From assembly GCF_026810445.1 (NCBI RefSeq), contig NZ_CP113949.1, positions 1,736,001-1,800,000 of the forward strand: a stretch of DNA of 64,000 nt, written 5' to 3'. Made by a program: the position numbers and the translations under genes. Below the pieces are notes generated by a model. The model saw only the letters and a program-made list of their open reading frames with translations, was not told the DNA's origin and did no database searches. Source of the DNA: Pseudomonas sp. BSw22131. Its GTDB lineage: Bacteria > Pseudomonadota > Gammaproteobacteria > Pseudomonadales > Pseudomonadaceae. Below, piece by piece: positions 8,917-18,006 of the stretch (the first letter of the stretch is position 1; each line of letters opens with the position of its first letter).

Positions 8917-9642
8917 TTGATGATGACTTGCACCTCGCACGCGGATTACATCTCGCGTTTGCACCACTCGTGTCTGGCGCATAACGTCGACGCTGAGACC
9001 CAGTCCGCACTGCTGAAACTGGCAGAGCAGCAAATTGCGATGTCCGCCGACGAGCTCTACCAACGTCAAGCCGATCTGTTCGGGCCCAACGGGATATTCG
9101 CCAGGTTCTCTGCGCAGGTGATGAAGGAGGGGCGGCAGGCGGCAGTCTTCGATGACCTTATGACGGTCAAGAGCCGTCAACGGCAGAGGCAGGTCGAGCA
9201 AGCCGTCAACTTCGCGCTCTGCCGTCATCACCGGCGTGTGATAACCCCCAATCCTTTTTCGAACCGGAGCCGGGAATCACTCTGCCGCATTATTTACGAC
9301 GAGACGGGCGCGTTCACCCTCGTCGAGCGTTACGGCGCTTACGAGGCCATTCGCGTGCTGGACAGCGACTTTTTCATCAAGCTGATCGCAACCACCCGCG
9401 GCGTGGTAGAGCGACGCATCGTCTTTTGCGGATTGCTGGAGCACTTCGACCGCTTGCTGCCGATCGAGCAAAGCATTTATCCGGACAATTATCGGGAGGC
9501 GCAGGAGGGCCATCTGCAGCGCGAAGAAGCCCTTTACGGCAAGTTGCAACTGGGCAGAACGCTCAACGGTTTGCTCGCAGAAATCTCACCCGCACTGCTG
9601 CTGCAAAAGATTCAGGGCATGACAGCGTTCAAGGCGGAGTAA
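8917..9642 (+). CDS. Uncharacterised protein, paralogue of the gene at 15626-16327
   Basis: I do not recognise a named family. The 241-residue product has no signal peptide or membrane segment. Its second half shares an ordered set of blocks with the minus-strand gene at 15626-16327: NPFS...ES/EKL.. I.YDE.G..TL.ER..AY, then about 50 residues later L.PIE...YPDNY. The first half is mainly helical and charged (KSRQRQRQVEQ). Three ATG codons follow one another at the start (MMMTC), so the precise start may be 8917, 8920 or 8923. The upstream LuxR-type gene points the same way. Function is unknown; both copies lie in accessory-looking DNA. Confidence 0.75.
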   Translation: MMMTCTSHADYISRLHHSCLAHNVDAETQSALLKLAEQQIAMSADELYQRQADLFGPNGIFARFSAQVMKEGRQAAVFDDLMTVKSRQRQRQVEQAVNFALCRHHRRVITPNPFSNRSRESLCRIIYDETGAFTLVERYGAYEAIRVLDSDFFIKLIATTRGVVERRIVFCGLLEHFDRLLPIEQSIYPDNYREAQEGHLQREEALYGKLQLGRTLNGLLAEISPALLLQKIQGMTAFKAE

Positions 9643-9653
9643 TCCGCCAAGGC

Positions 9654-10763
9654 TCACTTAACCTCGTCGCTCATGGGTTCAAGCATCACAAACCCCTGTT
9701 TAGCCGTCATTACCTGGTTACGCCCGTTGGTTTTAGCGTCATAGAGCGCCATGTCGGCTTCGTGCAGCCACATTTGCGCATCGGTCAGGTGCGCTCCATA
9801 CGCGGCGATGCCGATGCTCAGGCTGAGCTTGATTCCCGGCAGGCGCGCGTCGGCGTGTTCGTTGACCGTGCGGCGCAGGCGTTCCATCAATTGGATTGCC
9901 TGCGCAAGTGAGGTGTCGGGCAGGATCACGCAAAACTCATCGCCACCGTAACGTCCCGCCTGATCTGTCTCCCGAAGGCCTGCTGTCAACGCGCTGCTCA
10001 GTCGTTTGAGCACGCTGTCACCGATGATGTGACCGTAGGTATCGTTAATCGATTTGAAGTGATCGATGTCGATCAGCGCCACGGTGTTCGGTCTCTGGGT
10101 CGCCTTGGCGTTGTCGAACTGCAAGTGCAGAACATCCTTCCAGGCGCCGTGATTCATCAAGCCGGTGAGGCTGTCGGTAGTGCTGAGTTTGTGCAGCGCT
10201 TTTTTATGCCGGGATAACTGAAGCGCCACGCGGTAGCACACCAGACCGATGGCCATCGGGTAAATCACCAGCGTTGGCAGGCAGGCGTAGACCTGAATCT
10301 GGGTGATCGGAGGAAAAAGCGCGGGCAGAAAAAGCCAATAGCCCAAAGCACCACCTGCGATCTGGGCGAGGGTGCCAACGGCAAACATTCTCGGGCCACC
10401 GGTAGCAACGTTGTTCATCGCCATCATGGCCAGTGCAGTAACTGTGGGGAGGGGATTGAAGCCCATCGCGCCTGCCCAGAAGCCGCCTGCGATCGAGTCG
10501 TAAATGAGGTTGCGGAGCTCCGCGTGGTAAGGCTTTTTTGAGATTCTTGCCAGCAGGTACGCGACGTGTGGCCAGGCGTAACCGTTAAAGATCAACAGCA
10601 CCCATCCCCACGTCGGCAAGCCTGCGGGATAAAGCGCAGCGGCAACGCTGAAAAAACCAATCCCGAGACCGACGCTGCGAGGCAGATGCATGCGCCTGGC
10701 AAACGACAGGCCTTTCGCGTAGCGGGTATTCATAGTCTTCACCGGGTAGTTACGTGCGATCAC
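9654..10763 (-). CDS. Membrane diguanylate cyclase (MASE2-GGDEF)
   Basis: Residues about 25-180 are five or six membrane segments with the MASE2 pattern (LPRSVGLGIG, WPHVAYLLARIS, HAELRNLIYDSIAGGFW). A GGDEF domain follows from about 200 to 355. The active-site loop is YGGDEF and is intact, so it should make cyclic di-GMP from GTP. An inhibitory I-site, RETD, lies exactly five residues before GGDEF, implying product feedback. MASE2 cyclases such as E. coli DgcC drive attachment and polysaccharide production; the signal sensed is unknown. An alternative start is ATG 10733 (MNTRYAKG). The gene faces the unknown gene at 8917, with only 11 bp between their stops. Confidence 0.9.
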   Translation of the reverse strand: MIARNYPVKTMNTRYAKGLSFARRMHLPRSVGLGIGFFSVAAALYPAGLPTWGWVLLIFNGYAWPHVAYLLARISKKPYHAELRNLIYDSIAGGFWAGAMGFNPLPTVTALAMMAMNNVATGGPRMFAVGTLAQIAGGALGYWLFLPALFPPITQIQVYACLPTLVIYPMAIGLVCYRVALQLSRHKKALHKLSTTDSLTGLMNHGAWKDVLHLQFDNAKATQRPNTVALIDIDHFKSINDTYGHIIGDSVLKRLSSALTAGLRETDQAGRYGGDEFCVILPDTSLAQAIQLMERLRRTVNEHADARLPGIKLSLSIGIAAYGAHLTDAQMWLHEADMALYDAKTNGRNQVMTAKQGFVMLEPMSDEVK

Positions 10764-10909
10764 TTCTGAACCTTGTCCAATTCAGAGTGTCGCCTGCCCG
10801 TTATCCGCTGGGAAGAGCGTTGTGCCACTATTTGCCGCCAATACCGCACCGACTTTCGCCACGGGGTCTCGGCGCTATCCCCGTCTGTCCAGATAGAGTG
10901 TTATGCCAC

Positions 10910-11509
10910 TCACTTGGACCCGGTAATCCCTTTCAACAGTTCGCTGTGCGCTTTGGTGTCTTTCTCAAGCGAAATGACATTGACCATTGCCGTCCTTCTG
11001 TCGGATGCCGCTGCGACGGTTGAGCTGATCACGCGTCCGCCTTCGACGTCGCCGGCGATGTCCATCTGGCGCAAGCCCAGGCCTTTGCGGACCATTGTTT
11101 TTTCGCCGATTTTCTTGAAGTGCTGGTAGCTGGTTTTCTGCTGTTCCAGGGTTTCGGCGATCAGGCCGTCGAGGGTCTTCTTGTCGTTTGGCCCGACCTT
11201 GGTGCCTGACGCAATGGGCGTCTCGGTGATGATCACAACCCGCTTGGCCGGCTTGTTCATGTACACCGACCCGGTCACGCCTGCCGCTTTGGCTTTGTCA
11301 TCGATCTCCGGCATCGGGCTCTTCACGTATTCCTTGGGCAGGTAAAACACAAACTTGCCCCCCAGCATCGAGACCTTTTGCCCAGTGGGCGTGTTTTTCG
11401 CGGGTGCGTGTGCCGGCGCGTGTTTAGTTGCTGCGGACAGGTTCGCGCTGGTCAGGCCAACGCTGAGGGCCGCAAGCAGTAGAAAGGTTCTGACGCTGAA
11501 AAGCCGCAT
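10910..11509 (-). CDS. Small secreted/periplasmic protein of unknown function
   Basis: With the ATG at 11509 (AAAGGA 6 bases upstream) the product has 200 residues and opens with a clear Sec signal peptide (MRLFSVRTFLLLAALSVGLT, then SANLSAATKHA). A low-complexity His/Ala/Pro stretch (HAPAHAPAKNTP) follows, then a globular part of about 150 residues. Residues near FVFYLPKEYVKSPMPEIDDK recall other periplasmic Pseudomonas hypothetical proteins, but no family is certain. The frame is open to 11611, though the signal peptide argues for the later start. It lies between the two cyclic di-GMP genes, and a functional link to them is only positional. Confidence 0.75.
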   Translation of the reverse strand: MRLFSVRTFLLLAALSVGLTSANLSAATKHAPAHAPAKNTPTGQKVSMLGGKFVFYLPKEYVKSPMPEIDDKAKAAGVTGSVYMNKPAKRVVIITETPIASGTKVGPNDKKTLDGLIAETLEQQKTSYQHFKKIGEKTMVRKGLGLRQMDIAGDVEGGRVISSTVAAASDRRTAMVNVISLEKDTKAHSELLKGITGSK

Positions 11510-11742
11510 GAAGGGTCCTTTGGACAGGGGGAGCAGGGTAAAAGCGGCCGATGATGGGCGAGCCGGAAACATTGGCGCATTCTGCCTGAACGGCGCAGGC
11601 ATCCGAAGCAAAGAGTGACAGGGGGCGCGTACCCGCGGTCACCTGCTACCGTGCACCTTAGTACACATTCGTTTAGTTTCTTGCTGGCTCGGCCGATATC
11701 AGGCTATTGGATGTATTTGCCGACACTGTGATCTGGAAAACC

Positions 11743-14301
11743 ATGCCCGAGAATCTGCGATCCATCGCTAACAGTTCCAGCGTGTCGCTGGCCCGTGCCT
11801 CTCTGCTGAAATTCTCAGGTTTGCTGGCGTTAGTGTTCGTGTGCGCGGTAGGTCTGCTGCTTTATCTGGCGCACAACCTCAACCGCATCGAGTTGGCGGA
11901 GTCCGATTTCTATGCCAGAAAAGCCGTTCAGTCTTTGGAAAAATCCGTCAGCCTGACGCTCAAGGATTACGCTTTCTGGGGCGATGCCTATGAGCATCTG
12001 CACACCCGAGTCGATACCGGCTGGGCATTCGAACAGCAAAATCTGGGGCCCACCCTTTACCCGGATTTCGGCTTTCAGGGGCTGTTTGTCATAAACCCGG
12101 AAGGCCGCACCGTTTACTCGGTGATCGAGGGCAAGATGTCCAAGGTCTCTGCCGAAGAGTGGCTGGGGCAACCCATTGACGGGCTGCTCAGCAAAGCACG
12201 TGCACCCGCCGGAAGCGTGTCTCCCGTTACCCTGTTTGTCAGTTTTCGCGGACGTCCTACACTGCTGACCGCAGCAGCCATTACGCCCGGCACTGACCCT
12301 ACCGTTTCGACCCAGACTGGGCCGCCATCGGTCCTGGTGTTCGTCGATATGCTCGACCCCGCCCGCCTTCAGGCGATGGGTACCGAGTACGGCGTTAACG
12401 GATTGCATCTGTCCACCGACCACGACGGCCACGTGGATTCGATCATGCCGCTTGGCGAGAACGGCGCCGCAGGCGAGCTGCACTGGAAGCCGGAGCGACC
12501 GGGCGATCAGATATTGGGTCTGATTCTGCCGTTGATGGGCGTGGCGGCGGCACTGGTGTGGCTGATGACCTGGGCGATCTTGCGACGCACCACGGCAGCA
12601 GCACGCGCGCTGGATGCCAGCTTCGACTCCTTGCAAGCGAGTCAAGCCGCCCTTGAAACCAGCGAAGCGCGCTTTCGTGATGTGGTCGAAGCCAGCTCGG
12701 ACTGGATATGGGAAGTCGATCTGGACGGTCGATTCACGTACCTGTCGGAGCGCTTCCAAAGTGTGACCGGCTTGAGCAGAGAGCAGTGGCTGGACGCCCG
12801 CATCGATGATTTGCTGTGCACGGAACTGGGCGTTCTGTCCCAATGGCTGAGCATCCCCAACCGGCGCAGCAACATCAGCGTGCAATGCCGGTACATCGAT
12901 AGTCACGGTCTTGCCCGGATAACGCGGTTGTCGGCTCGTGAAATTGCCGGGCTAGGGTTTCGCGGCACGGCAACCGACATCACTGAAGAAGTCGAAGCGC
13001 GTCTGCGCATCGAGTACCTGTCCCAACATGATGCGTTGACCGGTTTGCCAAACAGAACCCGACTGCAGGAGTTTCTCGACGGCAAACTCAAAGCCGCGCC
13101 CACCGCAGAACAACCTTTGGTCATGCTCAGTCTGGACCTTGATCGCTTCAAACCGGTCAACGACCTGCTGGGGCACGCCGCCGGCGACCGTCTGTTGAAC
13201 GAGGTGTCCAGGCGGATCGCCGAGTGCATTCGCAGCGGCGATCTGGTTGCGCGCATCGGGGGCGATGAGTTCGCGATGATCGTCACCGATGTCGGTTCCC
13301 CGGATGAGGTTGAAGCGCTGTGTCGTCGACTGATCGAGTCCATTGAGCTGCCGATGCAGATCGATGAACAGGAAGTGTTCGTCAGTGCCAGCATCGGGAT
13401 TGCCATGGCGCCCAACGATGCGTGTGAGGCGGCCGAGTTGTTGCGCTACGCCGACATCGCGCTTTACGAAGCCAAGGCCGCAGGGCGCAACACCTGGCGT
13501 TTCTATGCCGGCGACATGAACGCGCGGATCATCGAACGCCGCCGTCTGGAAAGCGACCTGCGATACGCCATCAAACACGGCGAATTACGCCTGCATTTCC
13601 AGCCACGTTTCCGCATTTGCGACGGCAAGATGGTGGGCGCCGAAGCGCTGGTGCGCTGGCAGCATCCCTCACGCGGCTTGATATCGCCCGACACGTTCAT
13701 CCCGGTTGCCGAGGAAACCGGGTTGATTCTGCCGTTGAGCAACTGGGTGCTCAACGCCGCCTGCGAAAGCGCTGCGGGTTGGCCCAAGTCGTTGTTCGTC
13801 TCGGTCAACTTGTCCTCTATAGAGTTTCAGCGCGGAAACCTGGTGGAACGCATTCAGCAGGCGCTCGCTGACACGCGTCTTGAGGCATCGCGGCTTGAGT
13901 TGGAGATCACTGAAAGCGTCATGCTCGACGACGCCGTCGTTGCGCTCGACATCATGCGCGCGCTCAAAAGCCTGGGCGTGAGGCTGTCCATGGATGACTT
14001 CGGCACGGGCTATTCGTCACTCAGTTACTTGCGGTCGTTTCCCTTCGATGGCCTGAAAATCGACCGCAGCTTCGTCAACCGGTTGAGCGAAAGCGAGAGC
14101 GATCAATCCATCATCCAGGCTATCGTCGGGCTGGGCCGCGCCTTGTCGCTGACGGTTACAGCAGAGGGCATCGAAACCCAGGCGCAACTTGAGTTGCTCA
14201 GGGCGGTGAATTGCGATGAAGGCCAGGGCTTTTTACTGAGTCGTCCGCTGGACATCCAGGCGTTCAACGCACTGATCGGCGCGGAGGCGGCGGTTACTTG
14301 A
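11743..14301 (+). CDS. CHASE4-PAS-GGDEF-EAL cyclic di-GMP enzyme
   Basis: With ATG 11743 the protein has 852 residues. A first membrane helix (about 22-45) leads to a periplasmic CHASE4 sensor with its DYAFWGDAY motif near 80. A second helix (about 265-285), a PAS domain (about 315-425), a GGDEF domain (about 430-590) and an EAL domain (about 600-850) follow. GGDEF is intact with an I-site RSGD five residues before it. EALVRW, the DDFGTGYSSL loop and KIDRSFV show a catalytically complete phosphodiesterase. It could work both ways or mainly as a phosphodiesterase with GTP sensing. The frame also opens with TTG 11707, judged less likely. Confidence 0.93.
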   Translation: MPENLRSIANSSSVSLARASLLKFSGLLALVFVCAVGLLLYLAHNLNRIELAESDFYARKAVQSLEKSVSLTLKDYAFWGDAYEHLHTRVDTGWAFEQQNLGPTLYPDFGFQGLFVINPEGRTVYSVIEGKMSKVSAEEWLGQPIDGLLSKARAPAGSVSPVTLFVSFRGRPTLLTAAAITPGTDPTVSTQTGPPSVLVFVDMLDPARLQAMGTEYGVNGLHLSTDHDGHVDSIMPLGENGAAGELHWKPERPGDQILGLILPLMGVAAALVWLMTWAILRRTTAAARALDASFDSLQASQAALETSEARFRDVVEASSDWIWEVDLDGRFTYLSERFQSVTGLSREQWLDARIDDLLCTELGVLSQWLSIPNRRSNISVQCRYIDSHGLARITRLSAREIAGLGFRGTATDITEEVEARLRIEYLSQHDALTGLPNRTRLQEFLDGKLKAAPTAEQPLVMLSLDLDRFKPVNDLLGHAAGDRLLNEVSRRIAECIRSGDLVARIGGDEFAMIVTDVGSPDEVEALCRRLIESIELPMQIDEQEVFVSASIGIAMAPNDACEAAELLRYADIALYEAKAAGRNTWRFYAGDMNARIIERRRLESDLRYAIKHGELRLHFQPRFRICDGKMVGAEALVRWQHPSRGLISPDTFIPVAEETGLILPLSNWVLNAACESAAGWPKSLFVSVNLSSIEFQRGNLVERIQQALADTRLEASRLELEITESVMLDDAVVALDIMRALKSLGVRLSMDDFGTGYSSLSYLRSFPFDGLKIDRSFVNRLSESESDQSIIQAIVGLGRALSLTVTAEGIETQAQLELLRAVNCDEGQGFLLSRPLDIQAFNALIGAEAAVT

Positions 14302-15238
14302 CCTGCATGGGCGCGAAGATCGGCCGTATGCCCCTGCATTTCGGATAATCGACACAGCCCCAAAAGTTACCCCCGGCGTTGGCGCCGCTGCGTGCCACCC
14401 TTGTCACCATTTGTTCGCGGCAATGAGGGCAAGCTGGCGCGTTCGGCGCGACTGGCGTTTCCACAATCGGCGGCGGAGGAGGTGGCGGCGTTTTGAGCAC
14501 GGGCGGCTCAACGATTACCGGCTCCACCTGAGGCTCAACCTTAGCCTCGTTGACAACGGTAGAAGGTCGCGGCGCTGGTTTTTGCGTCGCGGCAATCCAC
14601 GCGTTCAGCGCGGTGCCATCGATGAGTTGCACATTGCGCCCCGAAGCAAATTCCTTCGCCGGTTTGGTGAATTTCCCACTGGTGATGACGAAACCGCCCA
14701 CAGCGCCCTCAGCCGCCATCGCACCATAAAGCTCACGCACCACCGGCACACCCACCTGCATGGCGCGCCATTGTTTGCACTGCACCAGGTACTTCTCGCC
14801 GCCCTTACGCGCGATCAGATCAACCCCGCCATCCGGCCCGCTACCGCCGGTTTCCTGCACCGAAAACCCCTGACGCCGCAGCGCTTCGCCCACCAGCAAC
14901 TCGAACTCACGCCACGTGATACTGGCGAGCGTCTGGCCGTTTGGGGTGGCGACCGCGTTGAGGAGGGTGCGGCGTTTGCGGCGGGCCAGAAAAGAGGCAA
15001 GAGCGCCCCCGATGAAGATCAGCGGCAATAGAAATTGCCCGGCCATGGCCAAAGTTCTGAGCACCGTGGAGAACATCATCGCCTGGACATCCTGAGGCGA
15101 GGCGTAAACCGGCACGGGCGCCGTGGCAACCGAATGAAGGTAAAAGCCGGACACGACCGCCAGCGCAAGACCCACCCACCAAGGCAACTTGGCCGCGACA
15201 AGAAAGAGAACGTCAAAGGGGGAGGTGTGCCTGGCCAT
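14294..15238 (-). CDS. Membrane-anchored Mrr-like restriction-endonuclease-fold protein with C-terminal zinc ribbon
   Basis: The 315-residue product (ATG 15238) has two membrane helices (about 18-38 and 62-82). A PD-(D/E)xK domain of the Mrr type (about 100-215) follows: GGSGPDGGVDLI carries the Asp and YLVQCKQW the QxK element. A long Pro/Val-rich linker (PPVLKTPPPPPPPIVETP) leads to a topoisomerase-type zinc ribbon with CPHC and GCVDYPKC. It probably cleaves or binds DNA near the membrane; whether it is a defence or a housekeeping protein is open. Its stop overlaps the 3' end of the convergent cyclic di-GMP gene by 8 bp. A dead partial copy lies at 29665-30042. Confidence 0.85.
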   Translation of the reverse strand: MARHTSPFDVLFLVAAKLPWWVGLALAVVSGFYLHSVATAPVPVYASPQDVQAMMFSTVLRTLAMAGQFLLPLIFIGGALASFLARRKRRTLLNAVATPNGQTLASITWREFELLVGEALRRQGFSVQETGGSGPDGGVDLIARKGGEKYLVQCKQWRAMQVGVPVVRELYGAMAAEGAVGGFVITSGKFTKPAKEFASGRNVQLIDGTALNAWIAATQKPAPRPSTVVNEAKVEPQVEPVIVEPPVLKTPPPPPPPIVETPVAPNAPACPHCREQMVTRVARSGANAGGNFWGCVDYPKCRGIRPIFAPMQVK

Positions 15239-15342
15239 ATCCGTGGTTTCTACCTGAGTTAGTCCATTTTTTACGGGCATCGCTAAATGCTGGCGCGACG
15301 ATACGTGTAGGAAAAAACATTGTCCACAAAGCGAATCGTCTT

Positions 15343-15505
15343 CCTTCAAGGCCCAGGTCATTGCCGAATGCGCGCAGGCTGACACTGCAAACTGCCTTTA
15401 TTGCGGTCAAGGGGGATTACAGCCTAAAACGGTGCATAGCACTGACACGCTATCTCGATGACGGTGCTGTGCCCATCGATAATAACGGGTGCGACAATCA
15501 AACAG
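15343..15505 (+). mobile_element. IS66 mosaic remnant, left part (tnpA fragment fused to tnpC fragment)
   Basis: Translation gives SFKAQVIAECAQADTA, which is tnpA sequence (compare FKSFKAQVIQEYAQPG at 20122). Almost at once DYSLKRCIALTRYLDDGAVP and IDNN follow, which is tnpC sequence (compare YLDDGALPIDNN at 21296). The middle of the element is missing. Homology stops near 15505 and resumes at 16572, so about 1.07 kb containing the unknown gene lies within the tnpC remnant. Confidence 0.75.
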
Positions 15506-15625
15506 TACTTCCACTTCATACCAGCCATTCTCGACTTCAATCGTCGGCCTGTTTGATTGCTGATAACGCTAGAGCAACTCTTCGACATTGTGCGCAGTGA
15601 ACGTCTGCAGAATGACATTGATTCG

Positions 15626-16327
15626 TTAGCTGTCTATTGAGGCACTCGAGATATTGAGGGCCTCCAGCACTGAGCTGTCGCCTGATGCGAGATTGGCTGC
15701 GTAGTTGTCGGGATACTGCGCTTTTTCTATCGGTGGAAGTTCATTGTAGTGAGCCAGTATCATGAACAGTGTTTGAGTGCTCTTTCCGGTCTCGTTGTAC
15801 TCATCGACATAGCGCTGGCATATCGCTTTTTTCCAGACCTGCTCCTGATCGTACTTTTCCAAATAAGCAGCTTTTCGTTCGTTCAGAGTGTAGGTGCCAG
15901 CTTCGTCATACATGATCAAGGTTAGCTTTTCTGGAGATACACCTGAAAACGGGTTCGTCCCTGATCCATTGGTGAGCTGGGTGGCCCGTCTGGCTCTTTC
16001 AAGAAGTTCGGGATCTTCAGTGTCAGGTATTTCTGCATCATGCACGGCTTTGTTGCGGTAATAGCTATCGCCAGTCAACTTCTCGATGACGTCCTTCGCC
16101 AGTGAGGCGAGCTGTTTCGAATCAAGGCGGTTATCGCGGGCCTCAGCGCGCGTGGCGCTATCGCTCAATTGCAGAGCAAACGTTGATAACGTCGCGCTAT
16201 CAACGTTCGTCGTTGCAGATGACAGCTCCTTGGCATCAGCACTCACAGGGGCGACGGAGGCAGTCTTGGCAACTGTTTTGATCGTATTGCTGGCCAGAAA
16301 GCTGGAAATGGAATTGCTGTCAATCAT
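15626..16327 (-). CDS. Uncharacterised protein, paralogue of the gene at 8917-9642
   Basis: With ATG 16327 (GAGGA 7 bases upstream) the product has 233 residues; the frame is open to 16423, but that extension has no ribosome binding site. There is no signal peptide. The first 60 residues are rich in Ser, Thr and Ala (SISSFLASNTIKTVAKTASV), as in exported or flexible leaders. A helical segment follows, then the conserved blocks NPFSGVSPEKLTLIMYDEAG, TYTLNERKAAY and LPPIEKAQYPDNY shared with the 8917 gene. The gene sits inside an IS66 tnpC remnant. I cannot assign a function; a secreted substrate is one possibility given the leader. Confidence 0.75.
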   Translation of the reverse strand: MIDSNSISSFLASNTIKTVAKTASVAPVSADAKELSSATTNVDSATLSTFALQLSDSATRAEARDNRLDSKQLASLAKDVIEKLTGDSYYRNKAVHDAEIPDTEDPELLERARRATQLTNGSGTNPFSGVSPEKLTLIMYDEAGTYTLNERKAAYLEKYDQEQVWKKAICQRYVDEYNETGKSTQTLFMILAHYNELPPIEKAQYPDNYAANLASGDSSVLEALNISSASIDS

Positions 16328-16571
16328 GTTTGCGTCCTCGCAACGTAAGCCACGTCCATGGCAACTTATGTGGAGAAATATCGGCGCGAAACGGAAAAAC
16401 TTAAGGTTTTGCTGGCCCGGCAATAGCTCAACGGCCGCTAACGCTTCAGCCTTTCGCTTCTGATCTGGTTTTCGAATGGGTTGTTGCCTGTGGGCACAAG
16501 ATCACGCTGGGTCAACCTCCAGCCACGCAGTGCTTTCGCCAATGGCGCTGCTTTTTCTTGTCGTATTCGCC

Positions 16572-16724
16572 AAGCGTGCGGCGGCGATCATGAGCCTGAT
16601 CCAGTCGGCTAAGCTCAATGGGCATGATCCGTATGCTTATCTCAAAGATGTGCTGACGCGCCCGCCGACGTAGCGGGCGAGTGAGATCGACCAGTTGCTC
16701 CCGCCTATATGGAAGCCGGTTTAA
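16572..16724 (+). mobile_element. IS66 tnpC remnant, right part
   Basis: Translation gives KRAAAIMSLIQSAKLNGHDP then YAYLKDVLTRPPT, an internal stop, and RASEIDQLLPPIWKPV. This is the C-terminus of an IS66 transposase, collinear with 21402-21560. It continues the tnpC piece that ends near 15505. Confidence 0.85.
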
Positions 16725-16777
16725 TCACACAAGACGTGATGCTTGGATGCATGCCTAGAGGCGGCTTTTTCGATTGA

Positions 16778-17515
16778 TCAGCACGCCGCCGTGAAAATCT
16801 CTTGTTTTTTGTGAGGCCCGGTGTTGGCGGAATACTCGGTGCAGACGAGCCCTTGGCTGAACGCTACATCCCTGACCAGCTGCCGGTTGGACAGGCTGTT
16901 GCAGGAGTCTGCCAGGTAGGCTTGCAGCTGTACCCATTTAGCTTCTTCGATCTCGGCGGTGTCCAGTACGTTGATACGCTGCGTCAAGGCCGTCATTCGG
17001 CAGATAAAGTGAATGTTCGATTTGCCAAATTGGTAGGGGTGTTTGGTGGTAAACGCCACGATGGATTCGCACTTCGATTCGATCCCAGTCTCCTCCAGCA
17101 CCTCGCGCTCGATCGAATCCTGAATTCGCTCAGCGGCGTCTACATGGCCCCCCGGTAGCTTGAACCCGGTGGTACCTCGCTCCTTTATGACGAGGAGTTC
17201 CCCTGCGTCGTTAATGACGATGGCGCCCGCCCCTACGGTATGGGTGGGTATGAATGGGACGAATGCCTGCTCGAATGGGCGGCGCACCAGGGTCAGCTGA
17301 TCGGTCAGACAGCTATGGAAGGAGAAGCCGGCGGCGGTGAAGACCGGAATGCCTTGAGCGTTGCTGATCGGCAGTGTGACCCAGGCCAGAGCCAGGCGCT
17401 CGTGCTCGATGAGGGCGACTAACGCGTCGACGGCGCCACGCAACGCTTGCGGGTCGTCGGGCAGCGAAGCGGCGTCGACAATGACGCCGTTGAATCTGTC
17501 CCGTTTGAATTCCAC
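16778..17515 (-). CDS. Nudix hydrolase with N-terminal pre-Nudix domain
   Basis: The protein has 245 residues. The Nudix box is complete at 122-144 (G-x5-E-x7-REVLEETGI), which binds the metal and cleaves nucleoside diphosphate-linked substrates. Residues 1-85 form an extra domain (VTLPISNAQGIPVFTAAGFSFHSC) like the one in NUDT6-type proteins. That architecture suggests a substrate other than 8-oxo-dGTP, but none can be named. The gene stands alone, downstream of the chemoreceptor gene on the same strand and beside IS66 remnants, so it may be part of accessory DNA. Confidence 0.88.
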   Translation of the reverse strand: MEFKRDRFNGVIVDAASLPDDPQALRGAVDALVALIEHERLALAWVTLPISNAQGIPVFTAAGFSFHSCLTDQLTLVRRPFEQAFVPFIPTHTVGAGAIVINDAGELLVIKERGTTGFKLPGGHVDAAERIQDSIEREVLEETGIESKCESIVAFTTKHPYQFGKSNIHFICRMTALTQRINVLDTAEIEEAKWVQLQAYLADSCNSLSNRQLVRDVAFSQGLVCTEYSANTGPHKKQEIFTAAC

Positions 17516-18006
17516 GGTTCACCTTTGGATTGGTCGATCTGCCGAAATTGTAGTGATGTGGGCACTGCTTTGCGAATGATGGATGCCAAATGGACGCACC
17601 TCACCTTAGGGTATTACCGAGCTTCCATTACTGCTGTGTAACCGTCTGGGCAGTACACCTTACTGATGCCATCGCTGACTGCGATGGTGGGCACCTAAAT
17701 TTGAATGCAAAGGATGTCTTTGTTCGCAGAGAGGCTAGATGACTTCGCCGGACAGATACCGTGGGGTTGACAACCACTGCAGCAGACCATTTGCGATCTC
17801 GCCTTAGCTGGAGTAACCGCAACCGCACAGAACTCAGGATGTTTACGCTGTTAGCAGTCTGGGGTTGGGGGGCAACGGAACAGAAAGTGCACTGAAGCCC
17901 GGAGCCAGCCCCCCAACCTTGGCTCCAAGTTTATTTTTCTACACCATCCTACGTTCCGGCGCCGCAGCAAAAGGCCCTCCTTTGCGAGAGCTTCGTGCGT
18001 TCTGGC
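17516..18006. other. Non-coding region with nested inverted repeats
   Basis: No credible gene was found in about 490 bp. GGTTGGGGGGC (17863-17873) is the exact inverse of GCCCCCCAACC (17908-17918). The second arm lies in the loop of another hairpin, GGAGCCA / TGGCTCC (17901-17927), followed by a T-rich tract. The two structures are mutually exclusive. Confidence 0.5.

Noticed and set aside
15343..16724. A CRISPR-like or composite-transposon explanation for the flanking IS66 pieces
   Set aside because: The two flanking pieces are different, collinear parts of one tnpC rather than two copies of an element, so they cannot act as transposon ends.
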